A stretch of DNA of 64,000 nucleotides from Alteromonas sp. BL110 (GCF_003443615.1 NZ_CP031967.1:2108001-2172000), one strand, 5' to 3'. Positions 17,404-27,029 are shown, numbered from the stretch's first letter. The notes: generated by a model from the letters alone, not told the origin. Translations and numbers: made by a program.

Positions 17404-18615
17404 CTACGAGGTTTTGTTCGCCTCAGTCGTCAATTCTTGTCCTGCAACTAACCTGTCATCTTGCATGCTCTGTTGCTTCTTATAAAAGCTGCGCAGATAT
17501 AGTCTTCGCCACGCCGCCTCAAATGGCCCTTGAACAAAATGTTTAGTAATAAAATTCGCCAGCAAAATTTGAATTGCTGTGAGCGCAAGCGTAATTAACA
17601 TTAAATCGAGCAGCGTCACGGTATAGGCAAACTCGGGATAGTAGGCGGGCATAATCACACGAAATAACACAGCTAAAACAATAGATTGTGTTAGGTAGAG
17701 AGTAAACGCCACCTTGCCGCAGTTAATGAGCGACTGATACCACCAGGCGGTTGTATTTTTCACTTTAACTAACAGATGAGCGTAGGCAAAAGCACAGAAA
17801 ATAGCGGGGATACTGGTGAACATGGGAATAACATCTGAGGTTACTTGCTCAAACATTATCTGAGGAATAACAGTAATAACAGATGTTGCTATGGCAATAA
17901 TGGCCACTTTCTTGAAGACAGCAGAAGAAAACCCAACGCTAAAGAAACCGCTTCTATAAAGGTAGGCACCAAACATCATAAGACCCATCGACTGCCAAAG
18001 CATGGTAAAAGGTGCTGCAATAATGGTAGCGAAAACAAAAGAAGCTTGAACGCCAATTTGGAACAAATAGCTACTTTGCCATTCCGTAACCTCTTCGGCG
18101 TAGGCTTCGCTAGACCTAAGAGGCAATGCGCCACCGTAGTCGAATGAAAGCGTAAGCACTATGCCAAAAACAAGCATAATAATACTTCCTACGGCTAGAT
18201 ATTTAACGCTTTTCGCACGAAGCTCTTCTTGGTCTAGCGTTAAGTGTTTTAGTACAAAGTAGGCGCAAAAACTGTAATAAAGCAGTATGTCGCCGCCAAA
18301 TATAAACACACCATGTATTAAACCAAATAAAAATAGCCATTTAAGTCGAGATTTAGAAAAGTCTAAAAAGTTGTGCCCACGCTTTTGACAAGCATCGAAT
18401 TGAATAGCTAAACCTGCTCCAAACAACAGGCAAAACAAGGTGCGAAATCTTCCATCTAAGAAAAGTGCGCTAACTGTCGAAATAATCTCATCAGATAAAA
18501 GTGGCTCTTCAAAAAACGCGTAGCCGGTGTGAAAATTTTGATGGTATGCAATATTTAAAAACAATATGCCAAGGATCGCTAAACCTCTAATGGCATCTAT
18601 GGATTGAATTCGCAT
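17404..18615 (-). CDS. DUF418 family multi-pass membrane protein
   Basis: 403 residues with about ten hydrophobic segments. The N-terminus RIQSIDAIRGLAILGILFLNI and the later LFDGRFRTLFCLLFGAG-like stretch (here FLDGRFRTLFCLLFGAGL) plus RRLLWLFLFGLIHG-type wording (RLKWLFLFGLIHGVFIFGGDIL) are the usual start of DUF418 proteins. The C-terminal half carries the DUF418 domain (FTLYLTQSIVLAVLF, GPFEAAWRRLYLRS). The relatives are acyltransferase-like inner-membrane proteins of unknown substrate. It sits inside the ligase-associated repair cluster but has no evident link with DNA repair. Confidence 0.88.
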   Translation of the reverse strand: MRIQSIDAIRGLAILGILFLNIAYHQNFHTGYAFFEEPLLSDEIISTVSALFLDGRFRTLFCLLFGAGLAIQFDACQKRGHNFLDFSKSRLKWLFLFGLIHGVFIFGGDILLYYSFCAYFVLKHLTLDQEELRAKSVKYLAVGSIIMLVFGIVLTLSFDYGGALPLRSSEAYAEEVTEWQSSYLFQIGVQASFVFATIIAAPFTMLWQSMGLMMFGAYLYRSGFFSVGFSSAVFKKVAIIAIATSVITVIPQIMFEQVTSDVIPMFTSIPAIFCAFAYAHLLVKVKNTTAWWYQSLINCGKVAFTLYLTQSIVLAVLFRVIMPAYYPEFAYTVTLLDLMLITLALTAIQILLANFITKHFVQGPFEAAWRRLYLRSFYKKQQSMQDDRLVAGQELTTEANKTS

Positions 18616-18888
18616 TTACGTTCCCTGTAACAATAGTTTGTAGTTTAACGAGTGTAGTGTAATCGCTTTTGGGGTGTCGATGTTTAAAGTGTATCCGAAT
18701 ATTAACTATCACTAATAACTTTAAATTACTAATAAATAAAAAGACCAGGAGAGGCTTACTTTTTAAAGACAGTTTTAATGCATTGAGCCTCAAGCGTTAT
18801 CAAAAAGGCACGACGTAGGGCATTGGTATAAATAAACTTAACTAAGAAATTGGCGTATAAAGCGGAAAAGGCATAACAGATACTGTAA

Positions 18889-21387
18889 ATGACATTACTC
18901 CCCTCCGCTTTCGCTAAGTGGTTTAAGCAAAAAGGCTGGCAACTACGTGATTATCAACAGACCATGTTGGTGGAAAAAGATAAACATGACTGTACTTTAC
19001 TGATAGCACCAACAGGGGCGGGTAAAACCTTGTCAGGTTTTCTGCCGAGTTTGGTAGAGCTCAGTGAACTCAATGAGCGTGATGTTTCCGCTGAAAACAA
19101 GAGTAAGCAGAGTGGGTTTAATGGTTTACATACCTTGTACATTTCACCCCTTAAAGCGCTGACCCAAGATATTCATCGCAACCTGTTACAGCCTATTGAA
19201 GAAATGTCGCTGCCTATAACGGCAGAAACCCGTACTGGCGATACGCCTTCTCATAAGCGTCAGCGACAGCGTAAAAAGCCGCCTAATATTCTACTTACTA
19301 CCCCTGAGTCCCTCATGCTGATGTTAAGCTACGCCGATGCCGATAAGCTTTTCGGCAAACTAAAACGCGTAATCATCGATGAAACTCACAGCTTAATGGC
19401 GAATAAGCGCGGCGACTTTTTATCACTCGCCTTGGCACGATTAAACGCGCTTTCTCCAAGCTGTAAACGCATAGGTTTGTCAGCCACTGTAGCGTTCCCC
19501 GAAACTTTGGGTGCTTGGCTGGCTGGCAGTGACAGTGTTGCCAATATCATCAAAGTAAAAGCGGGGGAGAAGCCAAAAGTTGAGATGCTGCACTCTAAAG
19601 CACGTATGCCTTTTGGCGGCTTTATGGCCCGTTACGCCATTGATGATATCTATACAGCCATAGAAAATGCAAAGACTACACTCGTTTTTGTAAATACACG
19701 CGCTCAGTCCGAGCTTCTATTTCAAATGTTGTGGGAAGCAAACAAGGCAGCGCTTCCCATTGCGCTTTATCACGGCAGTTTGAGCAAAGAGCAAAGGCGC
19801 AAAACCGAAGCCATGATGGCAAGCGGTATGCTAAGAGCAATAGTGTGTACCTCTGCGTTAGAGCTAGGCATTGACTGGGGTGATGTAGATAAGGTCATAC
19901 AAGTGGGGGCGCCTAAAGGCGTAAGCAGGCTGCTGCAAAGGATAGGGCGAGCGAACCACAGGTTAGATGAGCCTAGCGAAGCGTTGCTTGTACCAGCAAA
20001 CCGTTTTGAAGCACTGGAATGCCAAGCGGCCATTTCCGCTATTGAAAAAGGTGAGCTTGATGGTGAAAGCCCTCAGCCAGGCGCGCTAGATATCATTCCG
20101 CAGTTTATCTTGAACTGTTTATGCAGCAAAGCTGATAGCCCAGATGCCTTGTATCAAGAGATACTTACCGCCACACCTTATCAAGGATTAGATAGAGACG
20201 ATTTCGACAAGCTGTGGCGCTTTACGCAAGACGGTGGTAGCGCACTTAATGCGTATGAACGGTATCAGCGCCTGGCAAGAAATGATGATGGTACTTACTC
20301 GCCTGCTAATCGCCGGGTTATACAGAGACACAGGCAAAACATAGGTACAATCGTTGAAGCAGGGCGTTTAAAAGTAAAGCGCATTCGAAGAGGCAATCAA
20401 GGCAAGATCATTGGCGAGGTTGAAGAGTACTTCGCTCAGCAATTAACGCCTGGAGATACCTTTTATTTTGGCGGAGAAGTGCTGCGCTTTGAAGCTATTC
20501 GAGACATGCAGCTTCACGCTAAGCCGGCAAAAGCCAAAGAGCCTAAAATACCAAGCTACGCGGGCGGGCAAATGCCTCTTTCTACTTATTTAGCGGAAGG
20601 GGTACGGGCTATCTTGGCCAATCAAAAGTTGTGGAAGGCACTGCCCGCTCAGGTTCAAGAGTGGCTTAATCTTCAGCAGGCGTTCTCTCAGCTACCTAGC
20701 CTTGAAAAGGTGCTGGTGGAGCAGTTTCCATTTAGGCAGGCGCACTATACCTTGTACTACACCTTCGACGGACGCAAAGCGAACCAAACCTTAGGTATGT
20801 TGTTAACGCGGCGGATGGAAAAAATGGGCATTAAGCCGTTGAGCTTCAGCGTGACGGATTATGGCTTGTCGGTAGCTGCAGTGAACGCCATCACCCAAGG
20901 ACAGCTTCAGCAGCTATTTCAGCCAGATATATTAGGTGATGAACTAGAAGATTGGATGCTACAAGCGCCAATGCTAAAGCGTTCGTTCAGGCAAGTAGCG
21001 GTAGTTAGCGGGTTGACCGAACAGCGTTATCACGCCAGTCAAAAAACCATGAAACAAGTAACGTTTTCTACCGACCTCATTTACGATACATTGCGTGAAC
21101 ACGACCGCGACCACATATTACTTAAAGTGGCGCGGGCTGATGCTGAGCGCGAGCTGCTTGACTTACGCCGCCTCGCTAACTTACTGATTCGATATGTAGA
21201 TTCAGCAACATTAGTGAACCTTGAAAAACCGTCTCCCATGGCCATACCTATTGTGCTTGATGTACGCAGTGAGCAAGTAAAAGGCGCTGGGGCACAGGCT
21301 GTTATTGAACAAGCTAATTTATACGCCGAAGCTGAAACCATGTTAGACGAAGTTCGCGCATTGCTATCAGGGGCTAACGTTGACTAG
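18889..21387 (+). CDS. Lhr-type DEXH helicase of the ligase-associated repair cluster
   Basis: 832 residues, superfamily 2 ATPase. Motifs in order: DYQQTMLVEK (Q-like), Walker A LIAPTGAGKT, TLYISPLKALTQDI (Ia), TTPESLMLML, VIIDETHSL (DEXH), LSATVAFPE (III), LYHGSLSKEQRRK, VCTSALELGIDWGDV and LLQRIGRANHR (VI). A winged-helix and Lhr-core C-terminal region follow. It probably unwinds or translocates 3'-5' on DNA for the ligase/nuclease set. The ATG start follows a 273-base gap shared with the divergent DUF418 gene, in which I see no other gene. PdeM follows after 39 bases on the same strand. Confidence 0.94.
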   Translation: MTLLPSAFAKWFKQKGWQLRDYQQTMLVEKDKHDCTLLIAPTGAGKTLSGFLPSLVELSELNERDVSAENKSKQSGFNGLHTLYISPLKALTQDIHRNLLQPIEEMSLPITAETRTGDTPSHKRQRQRKKPPNILLTTPESLMLMLSYADADKLFGKLKRVIIDETHSLMANKRGDFLSLALARLNALSPSCKRIGLSATVAFPETLGAWLAGSDSVANIIKVKAGEKPKVEMLHSKARMPFGGFMARYAIDDIYTAIENAKTTLVFVNTRAQSELLFQMLWEANKAALPIALYHGSLSKEQRRKTEAMMASGMLRAIVCTSALELGIDWGDVDKVIQVGAPKGVSRLLQRIGRANHRLDEPSEALLVPANRFEALECQAAISAIEKGELDGESPQPGALDIIPQFILNCLCSKADSPDALYQEILTATPYQGLDRDDFDKLWRFTQDGGSALNAYERYQRLARNDDGTYSPANRRVIQRHRQNIGTIVEAGRLKVKRIRRGNQGKIIGEVEEYFAQQLTPGDTFYFGGEVLRFEAIRDMQLHAKPAKAKEPKIPSYAGGQMPLSTYLAEGVRAILANQKLWKALPAQVQEWLNLQQAFSQLPSLEKVLVEQFPFRQAHYTLYYTFDGRKANQTLGMLLTRRMEKMGIKPLSFSVTDYGLSVAAVNAITQGQLQQLFQPDILGDELEDWMLQAPMLKRSFRQVAVVSGLTEQRYHASQKTMKQVTFSTDLIYDTLREHDRDHILLKVARADAERELLDLRRLANLLIRYVDSATLVNLEKPSPMAIPIVLDVRSEQVKGAGAQAVIEQANLYAEAETMLDEVRALLSGANVD

Positions 21388-21426
21388 GTAATATGAACTC
21401 ACAAATGAAAAGAACAAGGGGATAAT

Positions 21427-22131
21427 TTGGCAATAACCGACGCGTGGCTAACTGAAAAAGTCAGCCAGCGCCAAATCACTATCACGAAATACGCAGACTA
21501 CTTGTGGTTATTAGACGCACGTGGTGTGGCGTATTTACCCGTATGCGACTGGCTTATTGTGTCCGATCTTCACTTAGAAAAAGGCAGCTATTTACGCAGC
21601 TATGCTAACCCCTTACCCAGCTTAGACTCCACTGCTACACTCAAACGCCTGGAAAGTATTATTGATGATTATAAGCCTAAGCGGGTAATCAGCTTAGGTG
21701 ACAGTTTTCACGATAAGCATAGCATGTCCCGTATGACCAATGAGGACCGTGAGCATTTATGTAGGCTTGTTGATAACGTCAATGAATGGATGTGGGTAGA
21801 AGGCAACCATGACCCAGATTTGCCTGAGGGCATTCCAGGCACGCCATGTTTTGAAGTAGTGCTAGATAATATGGTATTCAGGCATGAGCCGGAATTAAAC
21901 GAAAAGCGAGAGCAAGTTATCGGTCACTATCACCCTAAAAAGCGCACCACCATTTCTCGACGCCGTTACTCGGGCAAATGCTTTACCAACAACAACAGTC
22001 TATTTGTAATGCCCGCCTTCGGGCAGTTCACCGGCGGGTTAGACATAGACGAAGATGTAATGCTAACGCTTCTTCCCAAGCTGCCCCGTCAGGTTTTCAT
22101 GCTCTGTGACGGCATAATCTTCAAAATATAG
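21427..22131 (+). CDS. pdeM: Ligase-associated endonuclease/phosphoesterase PdeM
   Basis: 234 residues of the calcineurin-like phosphoesterase fold. Metal ligands are visible in VSDLHLEKGSYLR, SLGDSFHDKHS, VEGNHDPDLPEG and VIGHYHPKKRTTISRRR. Relatives in ligase clusters are Mn-dependent nucleases. The start is a TTG at 21427 with AAGGGG 5-6 bases upstream; no ATG fits. It is co-directional with the Lhr helicase (39-base gap). The exonuclease and ligase partners of the same set are about 4 kb upstream on the opposite strand. Confidence 0.9.
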   Translation: MAITDAWLTEKVSQRQITITKYADYLWLLDARGVAYLPVCDWLIVSDLHLEKGSYLRSYANPLPSLDSTATLKRLESIIDDYKPKRVISLGDSFHDKHSMSRMTNEDREHLCRLVDNVNEWMWVEGNHDPDLPEGIPGTPCFEVVLDNMVFRHEPELNEKREQVIGHYHPKKRTTISRRRYSGKCFTNNNSLFVMPAFGQFTGGLDIDEDVMLTLLPKLPRQVFMLCDGIIFKI

Positions 22132-22142
22132 CCCACCAAAAA

Positions 22143-22237
22143 TGGGGTCAGAGTACATTTCCCCTTTAGCAGAATTGAGATGGGGTCAGAGTACATTTCA
22201 CAGTTATCGCTGCTTCGAAAAAATGTACTCTGACCCC
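22143..22237. repeat. REP-like cluster, two direct and one inverted copy
   Basis: The 17-base word GGGGTCAGAGTACATTT occurs at 22144-22160 and 22182-22198, and its complement at 22221-22237, all between convergent pdeM and aguB. The second and third copies can pair as a long hairpin. This resembles extragenic palindromic elements mobilised by Y1 (RAYT) transposases in gammaproteobacteria. No such transposase is in the window. Confidence 0.75.
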
Positions 22238-22247
22238 TTTGTTTGGG

Positions 22248-23141
22248 TTAGTCGCGCCAGCGTTTAGTTAGTTCGTCGTAGGCGTCTATGCGACGGTCGC
22301 GAAAGTAAGGCCAAATGCGCTTAACCTGCTCGGTACGTTCCATATCAAGCTTTACTGATAGCGTTGTTTCACCATCAGCCTCAGCTTTTGCCAAAATCTC
22401 ACCTTGCGGGCCTGCTACAAAGCTCTGACCCCAGAACTGAATACCTGGGTCGCCTTCAACTGGTGACGCTTCAAAACCAGTGCGGTTCGCCACGATTACC
22501 GGTACTGAGTTTGCCACAGCATGAGAGCGCTGTATGGTTTCCCATGCGCCGTGTTGACGAGTACGCTCTTCTTCTGTGTCAGTTAAGTCCCAGCCAATAG
22601 CTGTAGGGTAGAACAACAAGTCTGCCCCAGCCATCGCCATTAGACGAGCCGCTTCTGGATACCACTGATCCCAACATACTAAAACACCAAGTTTACCAAC
22701 GCTTGTTTCAATTGGTGTGAAGCCCATATCGCCCGGCGTAAAGTAAAACTTCTCGTAAAAGCCAGGGTCATCAGGAATATGCATTTTACGGTACTTACCC
22801 GCAATCTCTTTACTGCGGTCAAATACAACAGCGGTGTTGTGATACAAACCTGAGCCGCGTTTTTCAAACAAAGACGTGACTAACACGATGTTGTGCTTTT
22901 CGGCTAACTCACCAAAAAAGTCTGTTGCTGGACCTGGTATAGGTTCAGCTAAGTCAAAGGCGTCAGTATCTTCTTGCTGGCAAAAATACAGGGTGCTGTG
23001 CAGTTCTTGAAGCAAAATACACTCGCAACCTTCAGCTGCTAATTTGGCAACTTGCTCGGCACTTTTATTCCAGTTCGTTGCTTTGTCGTTGTCGGCAACG
23101 GCCTGTTGTACCAGACCAACTTTTAGCTTAACTGGGCGCAT
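22248..23141 (-). CDS. aguB: N-carbamoylputrescine amidase AguB
   Basis: 297 residues of the nitrilase superfamily. It hydrolyses N-carbamoylputrescine to putrescine, CO2 and ammonia in the cytoplasm. The catalytic triad is visible as Glu in ILLQELHSTLYF, Lys in KYRKMHIPDDPGFYEKFYF and Cys in GVLVCWDQWYPEAARLM. FWGQSFVAGPQGEILAKA and the final YFRDRRIDAYDELTKRW match AguB closely. It overlaps aguA by 14 bases, giving a two-step agmatine-to-putrescine operon. Confidence 0.96.
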   Translation of the reverse strand: MRPVKLKVGLVQQAVADNDKATNWNKSAEQVAKLAAEGCECILLQELHSTLYFCQQEDTDAFDLAEPIPGPATDFFGELAEKHNIVLVTSLFEKRGSGLYHNTAVVFDRSKEIAGKYRKMHIPDDPGFYEKFYFTPGDMGFTPIETSVGKLGVLVCWDQWYPEAARLMAMAGADLLFYPTAIGWDLTDTEEERTRQHGAWETIQRSHAVANSVPVIVANRTGFEASPVEGDPGIQFWGQSFVAGPQGEILAKAEADGETTLSVKLDMERTEQVKRIWPYFRDRRIDAYDELTKRWRD

Positions 23142-24192
23142 GTAATGACACTCCTTTCTTTAAGGTGGTGATAATCGAATCTTTTAACGTATTTGTGGGT
23201 ACTTGCATAGAAATACAATGCAAGCTGCCGTATTGTCTTACGAGTACACTACAATCAATTGGTTCAACAATATGATTGGGATGTGCTTTTTGCACCGTCT
23301 CAATAGCTTCGGCATCTTCTTCTTCACCGTATACGGGCAACAAAATAGCCTTATTACAAATTAAGTAATTGGCATACGACGCCGGCAAGCGATCACCTTC
23401 ATCGTTTACTATATGAGGCAGCGGTAAATGAAATTGTTCATGCTCTGGCAATTCAAGGGCGCACTCATCGCATAATGCCTTCAAACCTTCGAAGTGACTG
23501 TCGTTAGGACGGTTGTTACACGCCTGAATCACTAAGCCTTTATTCGGGGTAAAGCGCACTAGAGTGTCGATGTGGCCGTCAGTATCATCGCCTTCTAAAT
23601 GACCATGCTGTAATACAGTAACCTTGCTGCAACCTAGCATGTCTTTAAATGCATCTTCGTAAGCACTGAGCGACATATCGCCATTTCGCTCAGGATTAAG
23701 TAAGCACTGTGCCGTACTTAATAAGTGGCCATTTTCATCAATCTCTAACGCACCGCCTTCTGCCACAATCGGGCTGCTGCGTAGCGCAGATTTGCACATG
23801 GCGGCGAGGTAACGCTGATTGACAAGGTTATCTTCAGAAGCGTCAAATTTGTTACCCCAACCGTTAAAACGAAACTCTACAGGCGAGCCATTACCTTCAT
23901 TGTCTTTACACGTAATAAAGCCGTAGTCGCGCATCCATGTATCATTAAACGACGCGGCGACGATAAGCACCTGAGCATTTTCGGGTAAACGGGGCGTAAG
24001 GTCGTCAACGTCACTCGGCGCGCACAATAAAATGACACCCGCGTTATTGCGATTTACTGCTGAAATCACGTTCAGGTAGGTCGCTCTTGCTTCTTCCAAC
24101 CATGGAGCCCAATCAGTTTGTGCGTGCGGCCATGCCAACATCACAGCATCAATGTCGTGCCATTCTGGCGCCATAATACGGTTGCCGAGCAT
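23128..24192 (-). CDS. aguA: Agmatine deiminase AguA
   Basis: 354 residues. It converts agmatine to N-carbamoylputrescine and ammonia. Family motifs: MAPEWHDIDAVMLAWPHAQTDW near the start, NDTWMRDYGFI, VEFRFNGWGNKF, VAEGGALEIDENG, HGHLEGDDTDGHIDTLVRF (His/Asp of the active site) and the catalytic Cys in GSLHCISMQVP. The ATG at 24192 is used; another in-frame ATG six codons later (MAPEW) is equally family-like. With aguB it forms the arginine/agmatine route to putrescine. Its upstream hairpin may separate it from the S9 peptidase gene. Confidence 0.95.
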   Translation of the reverse strand: MLGNRIMAPEWHDIDAVMLAWPHAQTDWAPWLEEARATYLNVISAVNRNNAGVILLCAPSDVDDLTPRLPENAQVLIVAASFNDTWMRDYGFITCKDNEGNGSPVEFRFNGWGNKFDASEDNLVNQRYLAAMCKSALRSSPIVAEGGALEIDENGHLLSTAQCLLNPERNGDMSLSAYEDAFKDMLGCSKVTVLQHGHLEGDDTDGHIDTLVRFTPNKGLVIQACNNRPNDSHFEGLKALCDECALELPEHEQFHLPLPHIVNDEGDRLPASYANYLICNKAILLPVYGEEEDAEAIETVQKAHPNHIVEPIDCSVLVRQYGSLHCISMQVPTNTLKDSIITTLKKGVSLHAPS

Positions 24193-24294
24193 AGTAAAAT
24201 TCCAAGTCGCTTAAAAAAATAGGGAGTGGATTATAGCCATGCCTCGACGAGAGACCAAGGCAAATGGCGATGAAATTAATTGACTGTGACGATT

Positions 24295-24328
24295 AGTGGT
24301 AGCGCTCGTAAAAGAGACCGCTACCACT
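24295..24328. terminator. Hairpin between S9 peptidase and aguA
   Basis: Perfect 10-bp stem AGTGGTAGCG/CGCTACCACT with a 14-nt loop, just after the peptidase stop. No T-run follows on the - strand, so termination strength is unclear. Confidence 0.5.
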
Positions 24329-24344
24329 TTATAGGGAGTTTAGC

Positions 24345-26363
24345 CTAGCTTTGTGTCGCAGTAGCGTTGGCTTTTTTAAGATGTTTACTCAGGAATTTGA
24401 TAAGCGCATTGTAGTATTTTGCTTCGTCTTCTACATAGTCGAAACCATGCCCTACGTCGTCAAAAACCATCCACTCATGCGTAATATTGTTATCTTTCAA
24501 GGCAAAGTGCAGGCGATAAGCGTGCTCTATATCAACTACAGTGTCATCGGTACCATGTGCGATAAAAACAGGCTTAGTGATACCTTTGAATTGATACAAA
24601 GGCGAGTATTTAAATAACTCTTCTTTTTGCGTATTAGGGTTACCAATGATCTCGGTTAATATCGTCATAATATCGTCGTTTTGTACGTCACTTCGCTGAA
24701 ACTGCAGTGCAAGGTCTGTAACTCCGGCAAATGAGGCAGCGCACTGATACAGTTCAGGAGAGCGAATAATACTGTACAATGCCGAGTAACCACCGTAGCT
24801 GCCTCCAATAATACAAACATTGTTTGCATCGACTTCATAGTGCGTCTTGGCGTATGACAATGCTTGTTCAATATCATCTTCAATAAGGCGTCCCCACTGT
24901 TGCATGCCTTGTTGTTTAAATGATTTTCCGTAACCTGACGACCCTCTATAGTTGACTTGTAAAGTTGCGAAACCGGCATCAACCAGTACTTGAATGCTGC
25001 CAGAGTAGTGACGAGAATCATTTACGCCAATAGGGCCGCCATGAGGGATAACAACTAATGGTGGGTTTTGAACCTCTGGCAATGTAAGAAAGGCTTCCAA
25101 CCCTACTCCGTCTTCCGACTGAAGTTTCAATAGTGCTGTTTTGCCAAGTTTCTTGTTCGAAAGCCAAGGATATAAATCGACTAGGTGAGTAAAAGTGTCA
25201 CTTTGGCGATTGTAATGGAAGATTTGCTCTGGATTAGCGCTGTCATCTGCAACAAAAAGGATATTATTTCCCGAAGTGTCCATGTCTATAGCGTAAATAC
25301 CATCAATTTGAGACATGGTTTTTAGGCGAGTGGTTAGCTCGTTGTAATTATCGGAAAAGTAGAGTTGCTTGCCCATTCCTTTTTCAAGGAAAGATACGCC
25401 AATAATCTCTTTGGTTTCAGGGTGTCTTATAACGCTTTTTAGATCATAGCTAGGGTGCTCAAATATAATGCCATCAAACTGTTTATTTTGAATATTAAAG
25501 CGTCTTAAATTGATTTTATCGCTGCGATGGTTAGTTAACACGTACAGTTCATCTCCCGACTCACTGCCTCCCACTACTTTAACCGCGTCATTCTTATCGC
25601 TTTTCCACATTTCCTTATAGCGATATTTACGAGGCTTTGATCCGGTTCTTGCGAAAATTTCGGTTATACCATTAAAGGTTCTACTCCCCCCTAATCGCCA
25701 TCCTTTTGCATCAAATATCCAGTCTTGTAAGTCTGGTCCTGACTTATTCAATTTGAATTTGCGCCGAAAGTTACTTTCTTTGATTTTCTTCGACAAATCT
25801 AAGTTAAAAAGGTCAACATAGTAGTCGTATTCATCATCATCTTCATAACGAGCAAAAATAGCGTTAGATGGCTTATTTGGAAGCGTGTCTACCCAATGAC
25901 CAGGTTGTGAAATATATGATAAACGAAACGGCGGATTTGGTGTTTTAGTACGGTCAGCAAACTCAACAATCACATAACGATGGAATCGACCGTTGGAGTA
26001 TTGTTTCAATGAAATAAAATTATCGGAGAGCCATACTAATTCGGCAATGTAATTGAAGTGACGTTCCCACGACATTATTCTGTTTGAATGCTGAACATGC
26101 ATTTGTTGACGCTCAAACGTGATAGGGTCATCTTTGGTGCCACGCACTAGATCGTGAATGATTAAATTGTATGAATCACTTTTAGGTTCGATATAGGCAA
26201 TGGCCGTACCGGAAGGGTTTACTGAAAACAGTTTATATTTTGCGTCTTTGAAAAAAGACTCGGTCTGGAATTCAGAGGCTTTTGGCGTTTCAGCATGAGT
26301 ATGCGGTGAGCCAAGGGTGAAAAAAAACAGTGAAAGAGTAAGCAGCAGTTTATTAATCGTCAT
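24345..26363 (-). CDS. Exported S9 (prolyl oligopeptidase) family peptidase
   Basis: 672 residues. A signal peptide (residues 1-24, LLLTLSLFFFTLGSPHTHA) points to the periplasm. Residues about 30-400 form a divergent beta-propeller-like region. The C-terminal alpha/beta hydrolase domain has VVIPHGGPIG, the nucleophile in IIGGSYGGYSALY (about residue 520), Asp in AHGTDDTVVDIEHA and His in DDVGHGFDYVEDE. It probably cleaves short peptides. The preceding gene, encoding a small exported protein, ends four bases before this start, so they are one operon. Confidence 0.92.
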   Translation of the reverse strand: MTINKLLLTLSLFFFTLGSPHTHAETPKASEFQTESFFKDAKYKLFSVNPSGTAIAYIEPKSDSYNLIIHDLVRGTKDDPITFERQQMHVQHSNRIMSWERHFNYIAELVWLSDNFISLKQYSNGRFHRYVIVEFADRTKTPNPPFRLSYISQPGHWVDTLPNKPSNAIFARYEDDDEYDYYVDLFNLDLSKKIKESNFRRKFKLNKSGPDLQDWIFDAKGWRLGGSRTFNGITEIFARTGSKPRKYRYKEMWKSDKNDAVKVVGGSESGDELYVLTNHRSDKINLRRFNIQNKQFDGIIFEHPSYDLKSVIRHPETKEIIGVSFLEKGMGKQLYFSDNYNELTTRLKTMSQIDGIYAIDMDTSGNNILFVADDSANPEQIFHYNRQSDTFTHLVDLYPWLSNKKLGKTALLKLQSEDGVGLEAFLTLPEVQNPPLVVIPHGGPIGVNDSRHYSGSIQVLVDAGFATLQVNYRGSSGYGKSFKQQGMQQWGRLIEDDIEQALSYAKTHYEVDANNVCIIGGSYGGYSALYSIIRSPELYQCAASFAGVTDLALQFQRSDVQNDDIMTILTEIIGNPNTQKEELFKYSPLYQFKGITKPVFIAHGTDDTVVDIEHAYRLHFALKDNNITHEWMVFDDVGHGFDYVEDEAKYYNALIKFLSKHLKKANATATQS

Positions 26364-26367
26364 TATT

Positions 26368-26916
26368 CTAGTCCCCGCTTTTTTCAGAATGTTTTAAGTA
26401 GAAATCGATATAATGATCGTCGGGGTATAAGCCGTTAGCGATGTCGTATTTATCAGCGAATTGAGAAAAATCTTGTTCGAGGATTTTGAGAATGATAGAG
26501 GTGCGATTGAGTACTTTTATTGTTGCTTGGCTTCCCAACCTCTCTATCATAAGTAGGCCGGTATAGTTGAGTTTGCCTGGCTGAACAGTAAAGGTAAGGT
26601 CTAAGCTTTCTAGGTCCATGTAGCTTTCAAGTAAGTTTCCTTTTGACAACGAACCGGTGCGTTCGAACACTCTGTCCCACGTGTAGGCACCTGCAGGTAG
26701 TTTAATCACATCAATGTGCTGTGAGTGATTAAGAGGGCCAAATGTATATTTGTTCGTTAAGCCACTACCTTTAAGTACTACGCTCTCTGTATAGCCCTTA
26801 GAATATAGTGCAATAATTGCGTAGCCTTCATCAGGTTCTAGTGGTTCAACTGTGGTTGTGTTGGCTATGAGTGGAGTGGAAAATACGACAAGCAATAGTA
26901 CGAGTACAGCTTTCAT
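26368..26916 (-). CDS. Small exported protein of unknown function
   Basis: 182 residues with a clear signal peptide (MKAVLVLLLVVFSTPLIANT, cleavage near residue 19). The remainder is mostly beta-strand-like: YAIIALYSKGYTESVVLKGSG, VIKLPAGAYTWDRVF, LTFTVQPGKLNYTGLLMIE. The phrases LPAGAYTW and VQPGKLNYTG resemble those of exported proteins whose folds present a value returned as a surface or cell-envelope property, but I cannot name a family. It is directly upstream of the S9 peptidase gene (4-base gap), so the two products may act together in the periplasm (inference). Confidence 0.75.
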   Translation of the reverse strand: MKAVLVLLLVVFSTPLIANTTTVEPLEPDEGYAIIALYSKGYTESVVLKGSGLTNKYTFGPLNHSQHIDVIKLPAGAYTWDRVFERTGSLSKGNLLESYMDLESLDLTFTVQPGKLNYTGLLMIERLGSQATIKVLNRTSIILKILEQDFSQFADKYDIANGLYPDDHYIDFYLKHSEKSGD

Positions 26917-27029
26917 TACTTCATTCCCTTGATGGTTTATTATTTATCACAAGTCTCTTATGTGAGCGTTTTTGACAACACTACAAATTACGATTCGTAA
27001 AATCAACTAAGTGAAAACAATTTACTTTT

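Noticed and set aside
22143-22237. CRISPR-like repeats
   Set aside because: Only three copies, mixed orientation and uneven spacing; no cas genes.
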